NCBI GenBank assembly: GCA_013397455.1
Contig: VYZB01000024.1
Location: 2,189,470 to 2,253,469, forward strand
Length of the DNA: 64,000 nucleotides
Reading direction: 5' to 3'
Source: Crotophaga sulcirostris
Taxonomy: Eukaryota; Chordata; Aves; Cuculiformes; Crotophagidae
The translations under genes were made by a program, and so were the position numbers. A model generated the notes under the pieces. That model ran no database searches. It was given only the letters and a program-made list of their open reading frames with translations, and had not been told where the DNA came from. Positions 12,808 to 23,130 of the stretch are shown one piece after another. The first letter of the stretch is position 1. Every line of letters begins with the position of its first letter.

Positions 12808-12954
12808 TTATGATGCATTCACCTCACTGGAGTTTTGGTTGGATGACATGTGAGAGTCCAGATTCTCCTTGCATTTCTCCAGATCATGGAAATATGGGTG
12901 AGAGAGGGCAACATAGGCAGATATTCTCTTGGCTGGATTGAACGCTAAGCATTT
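12808..12954 (-). CDS. CDK6: CDK6 terminal coding exon with stop codon (human residues 279-326)
   Basis: The acceptor is ...CATACTTACAG, followed in phase 0 by 48 codons and a TAA stop at 12808-12810. It starts KCLAFNPAKRISAYVALSHP, then YFHDLEKCKENLDSHMSSNQ and a short tail ending SSEVNAS. This is the last part of the kinase C-lobe (helices H and I) followed by the disordered CDK6 tail. The predicted C-terminus falls at residue 326, the same length as human CDK6. The folded part is nearly invariant. The tail diverges: human ends ...SELNTA, whereas this reads ...SEVNAS, so the Thr at human position 325 is Ala here. The stop opens directly into the 3' UTR. Reading frames on the plus strand over this exon are shadows. 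Confidence 0.96.
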   Translation of the reverse strand, partial: KCLAFNPAKRISAYVALSHPYFHDLEKCKENLDSHMSSNQNSSEVNAS

Positions 12955-13267
12955 CTGTAAGTATGAAAAGAAGTTGGTTTTAACTAAAATGTACAGTTAA
13001 TAGTGCTAACATTGCATGTATACATTAATGCATGCCACCTTTAACTTACAATCGGTATGAGATATAACAGGGTCTCAGTTGGTGCGGCACAGTAAGATGA
13101 CCATCCAGATTAAAATAAGCAGTTGGGTCATAGTATATGAATTTGGCATCCCCAAAGCTTATCAAAACCAACAAGCTAGAAAATTCAGGTTTCATAGGAA
13201 ATGCCAGAATTCAAGTTTTCTTGAATTCATATGCACAGGAAATCTGAGCAACTATTAACAACTTTTG

Positions 13268-13591
13268 TGTAGGAGGCCTTGGCTGGTCCAAGGGATTGGA
13301 ATGCAAGTTTACCACCGACCTTGAGCTGTGTTTTTGCAACTGAGCTAAAAAAGGTAGCAAGTAGAAAACCAGAAACTGTAGCAGGATGAAGTTGATAGCT
13401 TAAAGCCACAGAATGAAAACACTGGGAACATCAGGCATATGTGTGAACATAGCTTATTAACCAATGGAAGCTTGTATAATGGGGGCGTTCTGTGTGTGGA
13501 CAGTTAAGAATCCTATAAATTGCAAGGCTTGACGCGAAATAAAGGTCTTCTGATCTGCACCCATCAGGAGTCTGTATGTTCATTCCCTTCA
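13268..13591 (+). mobile_element. Solo LTR of an endogenous retrovirus, flanked by a 6 bp target duplication
   Basis: This 324 bp element begins TGTAGGAGGCC and ends CATTCCCTTCA, with near-inverted ends (TGTAGG against TGAAGG on the opposite strand). It is flanked by identical CTTTTG copies at 13262-13267 and 13592-13597. Inside, in plus orientation, are CCAAT (13461-13465), a TATA box TATAAAT (13514-13520) and AATAAA (13538-13543) only 18 bases after the TATA box. That implies a very short R region, as in avian alpharetrovirus-like LTRs. A 6 bp duplication is usual for alpha- and betaretrovirus-like (ERVK/ERV2) insertions. No internal retroviral genes adjoin it, so it is the recombination remnant of a provirus. 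It is antisense to CDK6 and lies in the last intron. The family name cannot be given without a repeat library. Confidence 0.85.
13514..13543 (+). promoter_or_regulatory. LTR core promoter and poly(A) signal
   Basis: TATAAAT at 13514-13520 is followed by AATAAA at 13538-13543 inside the solo LTR, with CCAAT about 50 bases upstream. If active, the promoter would transcribe the plus strand toward the 136-base CDK6 exon, making an RNA antisense to CDK6. The adjacent AATAAA could also end transcripts promptly. Activity is inferred only. Confidence 0.5.
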
Positions 13592-13689
13592 CTTTTGAGT
13601 GCCATCAGTGTTCCATACACTGTTCTTCTGTGGTTATACAAACATGGATGGCATCATAAGGTATATGCTAACTCCTAGGCTCAGCATTT

Positions 13690-14170
13690 CTATAGGTGTT
13701 GGGTGTTTCACTTTATAGCCTTTGTATGTTCATGCTCTCTATTCAGTCTCTCCCACTTCTTCCTCATCATACTTTGCTTGCCTTCTTTCCAGATGCTTAT
13801 TGCAGACTTTGTTCAGTCAGCCAGAAATCTATCCCATAGCCTTGCATTTTATACCTTTTTCTTCTCTTTTCTTTCATTCACCTCCAAAAAGTATTCTTCC
13901 TACTATCCTTGTCTAACCACTTCCTAATCCTAGTTTCTTTTCTTGTATCAGAATTTCTATCATTTAACTTCCAAAATTTAATTCAGTGACTTCCAGTCCT
14001 ACTCTCCCCTTTCATATATGGCTCCCAGTTCTCACCTCTTTGTCTAACAGGAACAGCTTCCCTTTCTGCCTTCACCTTCTAGGCATAGATGTTTGCCTTC
14101 TTCCTCTCTCCCATCATCCTCACACTCACCAAGCTCTCTGCCATATTTTATTCCTTGTTGTTCCTAGAAT
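13690..14170 (+). other. Pyrimidine-rich intronic tract
   Basis: For nearly 500 bases the plus strand is rich in C and T, with runs such as TCTCTCCCACTTCTTCCTC. It follows almost directly after the LTR target duplication. In the CDK6 transcript it is purine-rich and lies about 0.9-1.4 kb into the last intron. There is no tandem unit. It could be an old degraded repeat or a composition bias. Confidence 0.5.
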
Positions 14171-15079
14171 CTAATTCTTGTCTTATGTCTACCTTCCATT
14201 TCCAGGCTGCCTGCAAGCACAGCAGATGTGTACCTTCCCTGTCATTTCAAGTGTCCAGATGCAGTCTAGCTTAACACAGCTGGAAGCCACAGTCATTAGG
14301 ACAATGGAGAACAATTTGCTATTCTACAGAGGTAACTTTGGCTGGAGATAGTTCCTGGAAGGATGCATCAAGTCTTTCAAGAGTTGCACTGAGCCCACTC
14401 TACCACTCTACTCATGTGAGCCAAGATCTTTTAAAGGCTTCCAGAGAACAAATTTAGCTAGATTTCATCAAGCATGGCAAAAGGCAGAGGCAAGGCCATT
14501 CTCTATATTCCATTCCAAGACTGAACTTCAGGGCTGGTATTTATAACATACCTATAAAAATGACGGAAATAATTTAATTGAATTCAGTGTTACCAGTTGT
14601 ACCAGCACAATTTGTTTGCTTCTGATCAATCCTGCCATTTGCAAGAGGCAACAACTGGTGAATTCCAAATCTCAAGTTTTCAGCATTCAAGAGAAGGCAT
14701 GCAAATGCATATTTTCTGCTTTATATTGGGTCCACTATACCATGAAAAAACGTAGATCAGTTTTTGTAATTATGTCAGGTTTATACTACAATAATGGCTG
14801 AATCAGTGCAACAATGACGTCAGGCATGAGGATCTAAGGATAAGGTTTAAATCCAGGTCAAACAGGTACTTCCCTGGCACAGTTTTTCAGCTCTGACATC
14901 TCTTGACCAAAGACGATGTTTGTGCTGATGTTTCACAGATTTATATGGATTTGTCGACCTGATTTTGAGCTTTTCTTTAATAATTCCATTAAATGAAAAC
15001 ATAAATGTTTTTTTGAATGTTGCATGCATAGTGGGAACTATCAGTCATGTGGCTTGGAGAACAACAAATAGAAACTCAC

Positions 15080-15215
15080 AAGAAGCAGGTCTTTGCCCAG
15101 TTCATCAATATCTGGTACAAATTTTTCAACAGGTTGTGCGGGTCTGGAAGCGAAAGCATTTCTTGGAAGAGCAACATCATTAGGCCAGTCCTCTTCTTCT
15201 GGGAGTCCAATTACA
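15080..15215 (-). CDS. CDK6: CDK6 internal coding exon (human residues 233-278)
   Basis: This 136-base exon lies between an acceptor ...CTTGCACAG and a donor GTGAGT. Its first base completes the Asp codon begun on the 51-base exon, and 45 whole codons follow, ending DELGKDLLL. It spans the CDK insert and helix G to helix H region, with the CDK6-type start DVIGLPEEEDWP. I count eight differences from human CDK6 in this exon, the most of the four: Glu for Gly239, Asn for Arg245, Asn for Gln252, Ala for His255, Arg for Lys257, Pro for Ser258, Val for Ile262 and Pro for Thr267. They cluster in the solvent-exposed 245-267 segment rather than in the hydrophobic core. There is no frameshift or stop. 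An ATG just upstream in the intron is fortuitous. Confidence 0.97.
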
Positions 15216-16554
15216 CTGTGCAAGGAGAAACAATGTTAGGTCTGAACATTTATGCAGCCTCCCCTTTATATTGATTATACTGAGTGGCAGTTTATGAGTA
15301 AGTGTTTTCATTTAAATAACATTAATTGTACAGTGTAGCACTGATCTCTGTGAGTAGAGAGTGATGAGTGTAGGTTTTCAGTGTGCTTCACAGAAATCAT
15401 TTTGCAGCCAGCACAATTTTCTGGACTAGGTCTCAATTTTCTGAGTCTTTTTGTTGCGAAAGGGCTGAGTGCTTTGGAAGAAAGTTGCTCAGCTCTTGAC
15501 TGGATGGTGCAACATATGTCACTCCAGGATGATTAAAAGCAGTAAGTTTCAAAGGGGATCTTTATTCACAAGAATAGGGACTAAGAGAAGAGCGTGGGTC
15601 AAGATGAGGGTAAGGCAATAAAAGGGATGTTTCATAATGCTTCAAAGCTATGTGCAGTTAATTGTTGTCCAAATTTAAACAATTTATTTGCTTCACGATA
15701 CAGTGATACAGGTTTTAAAGTTTCAGTTCAGCAGTGGCATAGGACTTAAATGTCCTTATGTTTTTACTTTCAATTGTAGTTTAGTTTTTCTTTACCCTTT
15801 AATAGAATATTTTAATTTCTTTATAACTTATTTCTTTATTCTTTAATTTCTAGAAGATATTTATTCTTATGAAATAATCATGTTGAGGTTTGTGAAAATA
15901 AGTGAAATAGTAGGTAAACATCCAACGTTGGATCATGTCTCATACATTTTGTGTTTTAGTCTGATGCTAATATTTGTGGGATTGAAAGACCAGTTTCTGA
16001 TGGAAATTCTGGAAAGTACCATACATAACTTGTCAGGTTTCAGGGAATATAACTTTGTATAGCCTATAAAATTGAGATTTTTTTTAATGGAAATGGGTAA
16101 GACAAGAATGAACATGGAAAACCATCACTGAATGCTTGGGTCCGCACTAGGCCCAGTGCCACTAGGGAGCAGCATTGACCTTCTTACCGAGGTTGGCAGT
16201 AAGACTGGGTGAGGCCATGGGCCAAGCATTTTGATGTAAATCATAGGATGCCTCAGTGAACTTAAATGGATTTAGATTGTAATTTGGTTCACCTAAAATA
16301 CCTCCAAAAATTAACATGTCCTCAAAACAACGGCATGGCTAGAAGGGCAAAATGATTGAAATCTCAGGACAGTTTAATTTTACTACATCTGAAGATATCA
16401 CAGCTCTTGGGAAATTACAAGTCAAATCTGTATGAAAAATTGAATTTGACTTTTATCATCACAGTTACAGCGGGGGTATGGGGCAATTTCCTTGGCCATG
16501 GTGGCTAAAGCCATGCAATGAGTTGTTTGAGGACCTGAACCGGTATTAAAATAC

Positions 16555-16606
16555 TGTAGGGAGATAGGGTAATTAAATATTGTAGGGAGATAGGGTAATT
16601 AAATAT
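16555..16606 (+). repeat. Perfect 26 bp tandem duplication (two copies)
   Basis: Two identical 26-base units (16555-16580 and 16581-16606) abut without a mismatch. Each starts TGTAGGGAGATAGGG and ends TAATTAAATAT, so both a GATA-type motif and a homeodomain-type TAATTA are doubled. Perfect identity implies a recent event or an error in assembly. It is likely to vary in copy number. Confidence 0.95.
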
Positions 16607-17345
16607 TTTAAATAACAATGAAGCTTAACCTGTCATTCAAATGTGTTTCACTAGTCCCAGGTTTTTTAATGTTTGCATGAGAGAGCAAAAACAGGGCAGA
16701 ATAAGCACAGGCAAAGCTAAAAAAAAGAAAGAAGGAGGCAGCCTGCCAGACAGGTAGGGTGGACAAGACCAAGAGTGGAAAGGAGAGATATTTTTAGTTA
16801 CATACTCACGTAGTACTTAAAACTCTTAATAATGAGTGTCTGAGTAGATGCCCACACTCTGGTCTAGTAGCATTGCCATTTAAGTGACTAAGTTGGGGAG
16901 TATCTTGGATGAGTTGCACTTGCTGCCAAAGGTTCAGGCCTGGTCTTGAGAAATGTCAAGTACTTTCCACTCCCATTGATCACAATGGGAGACAAATCTG
17001 CTCAAAGCATTGCAGCATTTAGCCTGAAAGCTATGAGGATATCCCACACCCTGATGGTGTCCTGGAAAAGCAGGAAATTGTTTTGGACCTCTGAGGGATT
17101 TACCCTCAAAAGTGGTGGAATTTTACCTGATACAAATCAGAATGCACATGTAAAGCAAAGGTAGACCACAGCCCCATTATCTGAAAGAATGCACCAGTCC
17201 AGATTGCACGAAAATCCCGAAACTGCCAAATTAGTTTTGAGAATGAGTCACTACTGCAGAAAGAAACAATCCTCCTACAAGAGCTATGCCTAACTGTAGG
17301 GGATTCTCCAGCTGTGAAAACACAAAATAAACACTATTTAGCATT

Positions 17346-17346
17346 N
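17346..17346. other. Undetermined base (N)
   Basis: This is the only ambiguous base in the window, inside an intron and outside any feature. It reflects assembly or base-calling uncertainty and does not affect the gene model. Confidence 0.95.
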
Positions 17347-19058
17347 TCAAGAAATAAACATTTGAACTGTTTAAGGAGAACTGCACAAAAGAAGCAAAAC
17401 CAAACTTTCTCTTTAAGTCAATTTGTAATAAGGAATTTCTCATAAAATTAGCACGGCATTTTCTCTTCTTGATGAATTCTTCTCTGCACAGGTAATCTCA
17501 ACCCCTAGGGATGGAGAGAGGAGGCTGCCGCTAGCAGCTATGCATTTAATCCTAGCCCAGTTCTTTTTGATTTTCCCCCTGAAATGCCATAAATTAATCA
17601 AAATCCTTAAAAAAATCATAGCTATGTCTTTTAATTATAAAATATGTTGTATGTATCAAAAGTGTCTTCACTGAATGAAACAGTACATTGTAGGACTAAA
17701 GGAGCAGCTTTGGCAGAAAAAGAAAAACTAAACTGATTCTTCTGGATCCGGCAGGAAGAGCTATTCAGCGCATGACAAATCAACCACGCAAGTGAGTCAC
17801 ATACACTGGTATGGTATGCAGGAAAGGGAAGTCAACTGTGTGAAATCAAGACCTGCAATTTAGGAACCTCATATTAAATAATGAAAATGCTTAGAAACGG
17901 ATCTGTTATGATTTGAGAACTGGAAAAATGGTTAAACAGCGAAATTCATCATTTGTTCTGCTTATGCTCTAGAGTTTTTACTATCTTCTCTTTGGAATAT
18001 CTTCAAGAGCATAATGTCGTCTCCCTCACACTTTCCCTATTTCTTATTTCATCCAAATCCCTGGATCCCTGTAGCCCCTCCATAAGAAAAAGGAAGACAG
18101 AGGTGCAGAGGCAAATGGGCATTCATTCTCTGGAGAGGAACCAGCCCTATGAGCCTTTGATTTCCTAACTACATGCTATGTACATCAGATCTTAAATTCA
18201 AACAGTTCTTACAAATCCAGAAATATTCCTTGCTCTGAAGAGCTTTTACAAGAAAAAGCCATATAATCTTACTTAATTATCATATTGGTAATATCAATAA
18301 CTTTTTTTTGTTTTTTCTTACTAAGAACATATTTTGGAAGAGAATTATTCTATCTCAGAGAGTTTAGAGCCTCCCCACCTCCTCAATGAATTTGAAATAG
18401 CTGAAGAAGAAAACCACAAGCTCCTAGACTGTAAAATGGTTTTAAAATAAAGCCAATTAGTTCATCTCTGAAAAATCACATGTTAAAATGCTGATATTCC
18501 TTCTGTTCTCACAGTTCCATTCCCAACCAAAATACGGACTGTTAATAATTTTAACAGGCTACACAGTATTTCTTAAAAGCTAAAGTATTTTCTTATGTAC
18601 AGAAGTCTTTTCTGCAAAGCTGTTGACAATCATCTTAAAGATTTCAGTTTAATAACAATTTTAAAGTATTCTAATGTTTTCTGAAATACATAAAGTAATG
18701 AAAAATTAAACATCTGTTTTTGCTTATGTGAAGAGAATTCCTTGGATATAACTGTTTAGGAATATGCATGAATGGTACAAGCACACTGGTTTAAGAGATT
18801 TTAAAAGCCTGAAACACAAGTCTGTCATAACTTCCTGATGATGGCTGTTGGTTCTGCAGAACTATATTCCATGTTGCTTCCTCCTCCCCCTCTGACATAG
18901 AATACACGGAAATATCATGTTGCATACGGTAGCAATAGGAAATATGTTCTAGGAATACTTTGTTCTAGTCACAGTACTGCATAAAAACACAGCAATGAAA
19001 CTTCACAGTATTTCGATGTTAAACAGTTATTGACATAATGCAACTAATTATTACTTAC

Positions 19059-19109
19059 TCAAAGATTTTTCCTAGCTGATCAACATCTGAATTTCCACGG
19101 AAGAGTGGT
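19059..19109 (-). CDS. CDK6: CDK6 internal coding exon (human residues 216-233)
   Basis: This 51-base exon follows a pyrimidine-rich acceptor (...TTTTTTTTCAG) and ends in a strong donor GTAAGT. It completes the lysine codon split at the previous exon, and reads PLFRGNSDVDQLGKIF before the first two bases of an Asp codon. This is the helix F to helix G segment of the kinase C-lobe. Relative to human CDK6 it carries Asn for Ser222 and Phe for Leu232. The phase (1 base in, 2 bases out) matches both neighbours exactly, so the exon is secure despite its length. It is far too short to be found by an ORF scan. The introns on either side are 22.5 kb (upstream in the transcript) and 3.8 kb (downstream). 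Confidence 0.96.
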
Positions 19110-22100
19110 CTGAAAAAAAAAAGAAATATTTTAAGATGCGACTTGCTTTAATTAATGTTAATTTACATTTGTCATGACAGCTGCCAACATAAGGTGAAAA
19201 TGTGTTATTTTGAGATCTCAATTCTCCTGCCTCTGTGTTTTATTCAGTCTGTGAGTGTACCTTTCCTGTTTCTACTAAAACTGAAAAAAGGGCACAGATT
19301 AGACATTTTTTTGAATATGCTACTTTTGAAAATGTAATTGCATTCATTTACATGAATGAAATAACTTTTTCTTCCTCAACTAACGCTATCCTATGAATTA
19401 TATAATTAACAAAATACTTTTCACTATAAAGAACATACTTAAATAGCTGTTCAGAGAGACAAAAAATGAGTGAATGCCATGCAATTAATTTAAACATAAT
19501 AAACTTAGAGATGAATCATTGTGGATATAAATTCAAAATTAAATTTCTTGTATCCTGTATATTGGAAATATTCTCCTAATTTTAAGCGAACAAATAAATG
19601 ACAATGGATTTATGAAGGTCTGTAAAGAATGGGGTGTGAAACTGTACAGAATTTACCTTGAAGGAGAGGAATACTTCTGCTGCATAAATAAAGATATGTT
19701 CAGGAAAGAAACAAATTAATAGGCTGAATGTCCAAAGACTTTCAGAATAAACAGCAACTAAAAATACTTACAGAGAGTGGCACACACTTTTTCTTTGCAA
19801 AGTGCAATTTCAAATACTTTTACTCATCCTTTATAAAGTACTATCACCCCATAGCGCCTAAGTAAAATAAGAAATTCAGATTCGTATGACTGTATTTCTA
19901 TCTCTATGTTGAATTTAGCAAGGTGTGATCAACAGTTCAATCTTATGTTTAAACTCTCAAGATATTCCAACAGATTGCTGACGGATGATTAAGGATCCAG
20001 CCAAGAAAGAGGGTATCTGTGAAGATCAGGCTCCAGATGTTGTGTACCATTTTGGTTCAACAAATGGTAGATTACTCCAAGAAACACAATTCAGAGACAC
20101 TGCAAACTGAGATACTGACTTGAGTCAACTGACAACTAGGCTGCCCCTCTCTCCTGGAGTGCAGCTCTCGAAACATATGGTTAAAGTTTCTAGAACTGTT
20201 CAACTGAGGCCTAGTGAATTGACAAACAATGCATATTTTCACGTTGCCACTGGCAGCTCTTGGTTATGGAGAAACATCAGTTCTCCTGCCTCTCTCTGCA
20301 TACTCCTTTTCTTCTGTCTGATACAGGTGAAAACAGCGGTGATCGCCAAAGACATCATTTCACTGTTGCTCATCATAGGAGAAGACCTCTCTCATCGACA
20401 CCGGGAGAACAAGGAATACTCAGCTATAGTGCCTCCCCTCTCGTTGCCCATACGCAGGAGCAGGTGTAGGATCTCGATCTCCTTTTGCTAACCGCAAGTT
20501 AGTTCTTGAAAAACAGTGCTTTACACCTTGACACTCACTTGTCTCTCAGACAACAGAGCTCCATGTCACTTCCTTGTCTTGTGGGTCAACACCAAATATG
20601 GTGAGTAGATCCCCGAGCACTGTGACATTTGTCAGGTAGAGAAAATAATCCCTGCAGAAATCTATGCCACCAAGAAAAAGAGCAGAGCAATAACTGGAAG
20701 ACATGCTGACCATTTCTGATGAACTAAACATACGTTTTGTCTCCTTCATGTTTGCTGCCGTTCAGGTCATGTCTTATCAACTTATACTGCAAACTACTTT
20801 GTGTATAGACACTGAGAGAACAATTTCATCAAGTTTGATTTGAAATCATAGGATATCCAACTGAAAGTGAAGGGATAAAAGGCAGTAGCCTATTATTTGT
20901 CCATAAAGGGTTTTATTTATTTTGACTCTGAGTAAATAATAAATAATGGTATGCACTTCTTCTACAGAAAAACCCCAAAGCTTAACTTCATTAAGACAGG
21001 AGCACCTATTTCTGCTGTAAGCTTTGAGTCTGATTTTCAAAGTGGGCAGTAGCTACAGTCCTAGTATTGTTTGTGGCAGTAGACACACTCAATGTGTTCC
21101 AAATTCAGACAATATGACAACATTAGACATTTTGTTGAATAACTGCTTAAAATTATTAATATATGGTTACTTTGAGTATTTAATTTTGGCTCCAGCATTA
21201 GAATAGTGGGGCAATATTCTAATATTAGAATTTTTAAACTAACAAAATCTACACAATCAAATAATCCTATCCATGCAAATGGAAAGCAGAATTAATGTTT
21301 TAAAATGTGTGCTAGACCTTGTGCTGATGTGAAAGCTTGGCAAAGCAGACCTTGTTCGCAAATCACCTTAGGCAGTGTCATGCCAAAACAAGTACAGATC
21401 TCGGGATTTTTAAGGGAGGTTTTTCCCATCACTGCAGCTGTCTCAGATTCACTAAGGGCTGAAGCAAGAATTTAAATTCTTTTGAATATATAATTATACA
21501 ACACAAGATGACCTTCAAACATACTTTGATATTTCATCATAACGAAGTGTTATTAGTTCATCTTTCAGCCTCCTATCCATCCCACCATCATGACTCCAAC
21601 AGAACGCCAACTCCAGGCTAGGCACCACAAATGTAATGAAATTTGTCTCATGAATTTTGGCTGGAGGTTCAATTGGAATATTGGACGGATGATTGGGGAA
21701 GTAGATCCACTTAATCAGCAGCTGTATGAAGATCTCAACACACATTTTGGCAGTAGTTACTGTTTAGTAATGACTTGCCAGCATTACAAGTCCAGTGCAC
21801 ATAAAAACTTTCACTGTGAACTGATAATTTTCTTAAATTCTGTTCTTAAAGGTGGACAGCATCTCTCCTGGTACCACTGAACTGGGAGCATATTCAGCAG
21901 CCAAAAAATGTAAAATTTCACCTTTGTGCTTGGTATCTTTCACTTGACTCACTCACCCACTCACTCCCTGAGGTTTATTTATGCAAGCTGAATCCAGAAG
22001 CCTTTACTTGGGGATATGTTCTCCTTTCTGTGATGATAATCTGTGTAAGACTGGTTAAAGTCTGAGAGTCTGATTTTGTAGAATTCCTTATTTTTCCTTG

Positions 22101-22887
22101 GGTAATGGAAGGAGATGGATTTGTTTCCTGTGGCAGAAGATGTGAGTTTGTCCTCTCACTTTAAAGAATTCCTAAAATCTGTGTGTATGTTCGTCTTGGG
22201 AAAGAGGAAGATTCCAGTAGAGGAAAGGGTTATCCATGAGGATACACTTGTCTTTTTGTGGTTCCTTGATTCTCTCAACCTTCTCTGACTTTGCTTGCTA
22301 CAAAATCCATGTTCTAAGGGCTCAAGCACCATGGCTGTTACAAAACACACACTTGAGTAGGGAAGAAGATGGGATGAAAAGACTTAATGTGCACCTAAGA
22401 CATTCAATTTCCCTTGCTCAATAAGTCTCAGATGTCAATGTGTCCCCGTAGTCTCCTATTTTTGTTCATTGTTGCTTCTTTGTTTTCTTGTAGGGAGAGG
22501 GGATGGGGGAAATGTTACAAGGAACTGGCAGGTGTCCATCTTGTTTGATCACTCCTTCTCCAGGTCTTGAACTTAGACCGTTATCCACTGCCTCTGGCAT
22601 GGTGCTCACTGAATGGAGTAAAATACTTCTCATGCCTAATGTAGGACCAGAATGCCCTCAGCCTACAGATATGAAGATGAGTTGGAGGTACCATATTAAT
22701 ACTTTGTCCTGCTAGAATAAACTACTGAGTAAGTAAGCATGTACCTTAGTTCTCAAGGTATAAGACGTGCAGCTGCACAATTAAATGGATATTAGCTATG
22801 AGTCTGACTGTGACTATTTTCAAAGGATAAATCTATCTACCTTTTTATATGGCAGTCCAACATGAAGATGCATATAACTTCTGGGTG

Positions 22888-23130
22888 CAAGATCTTCTAT
22901 CTGAACATAAGGAAACACTTTTCTACTGAGAGGGTGACCAAGCACCGACACAGGTTGCCCAGAGAGGTTGTGGAGCCTCCCACCTTGGAGATATTCAAAA
23001 GCCATCTGCTTTGCCATCTGGTTGCCATCTGTGCAACCAGTCCTAGGTGGCCTTGCTTGAGCAAGGGGGGGTTAGACCAGATGATCTCCAAAAGTCCCTT
23101 CCAACCTCAACCATTCTGTGATTCTGTGAT
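22888..23130 (+). mobile_element. CR1 LINE, 5'-truncated 3' tail
   Basis: The sequence carries the familiar CR1 3' signature. CTGAACATAAGGAAACACTT is followed by CAGGTTGCCCAGAGAGG, a TTGGAGATATTCAAAAGCC block and TAGACCAGATGATCTCC. The end is CCCTTCCAACCTCAACCATT then the terminal repeat ATTCTGTGATTCTGTGAT. Only the last 240 bases or so remain, so the element was dead on arrival, as is typical of CR1. It lies in plus orientation, antisense to CDK6. CR1 lacks a poly(A) tail and rarely leaves clear target duplications, and I see none. The left boundary is approximate and may extend to about 22860. Confidence 0.9.

Larger units (their letters stand above)
12955..15079 (-). other. CDK6: Last CDK6 intron
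   Basis: This 2,125-base intron runs from the donor GTGAGT after DLLL to the acceptor CAG before KCLAF. It holds a solo LTR (13268-13591) and, just beyond it, a strongly pyrimidine-rich plus-strand stretch (about 13690-14170), which is purine-rich in the CDK6 transcript. Several short frames in that stretch are composition artefacts. I see nothing else coding. Confidence 0.93.
15216..19058 (-). other. CDK6: CDK6 intron between the 51-base and 136-base exons
   Basis: This 3,843-base intron has donor GTAAGT and acceptor CACAG. It contains a perfect 26 bp tandem duplication (16555-16606) and one undetermined base at 17346. I see no coding sequence, RNA gene or recognisable transposon in the rest. 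Confidence 0.93.

Noticed and set aside
12738..12941. Plus-strand 67-codon frame
   Set aside because: It is the antisense shadow of the CDK6 terminal coding exon.
16561..16575. GATAGGGTAAT motif recalling a homing endonuclease site
   Set aside because: Only a partial resemblance to the long recognition site, and it is simply part of the tandem duplication.
20120..20491. 123-codon plus-strand frame
   Set aside because: Low-information sequence without a known domain. A second frame overlaps it, and there are no splice or promoter signals.
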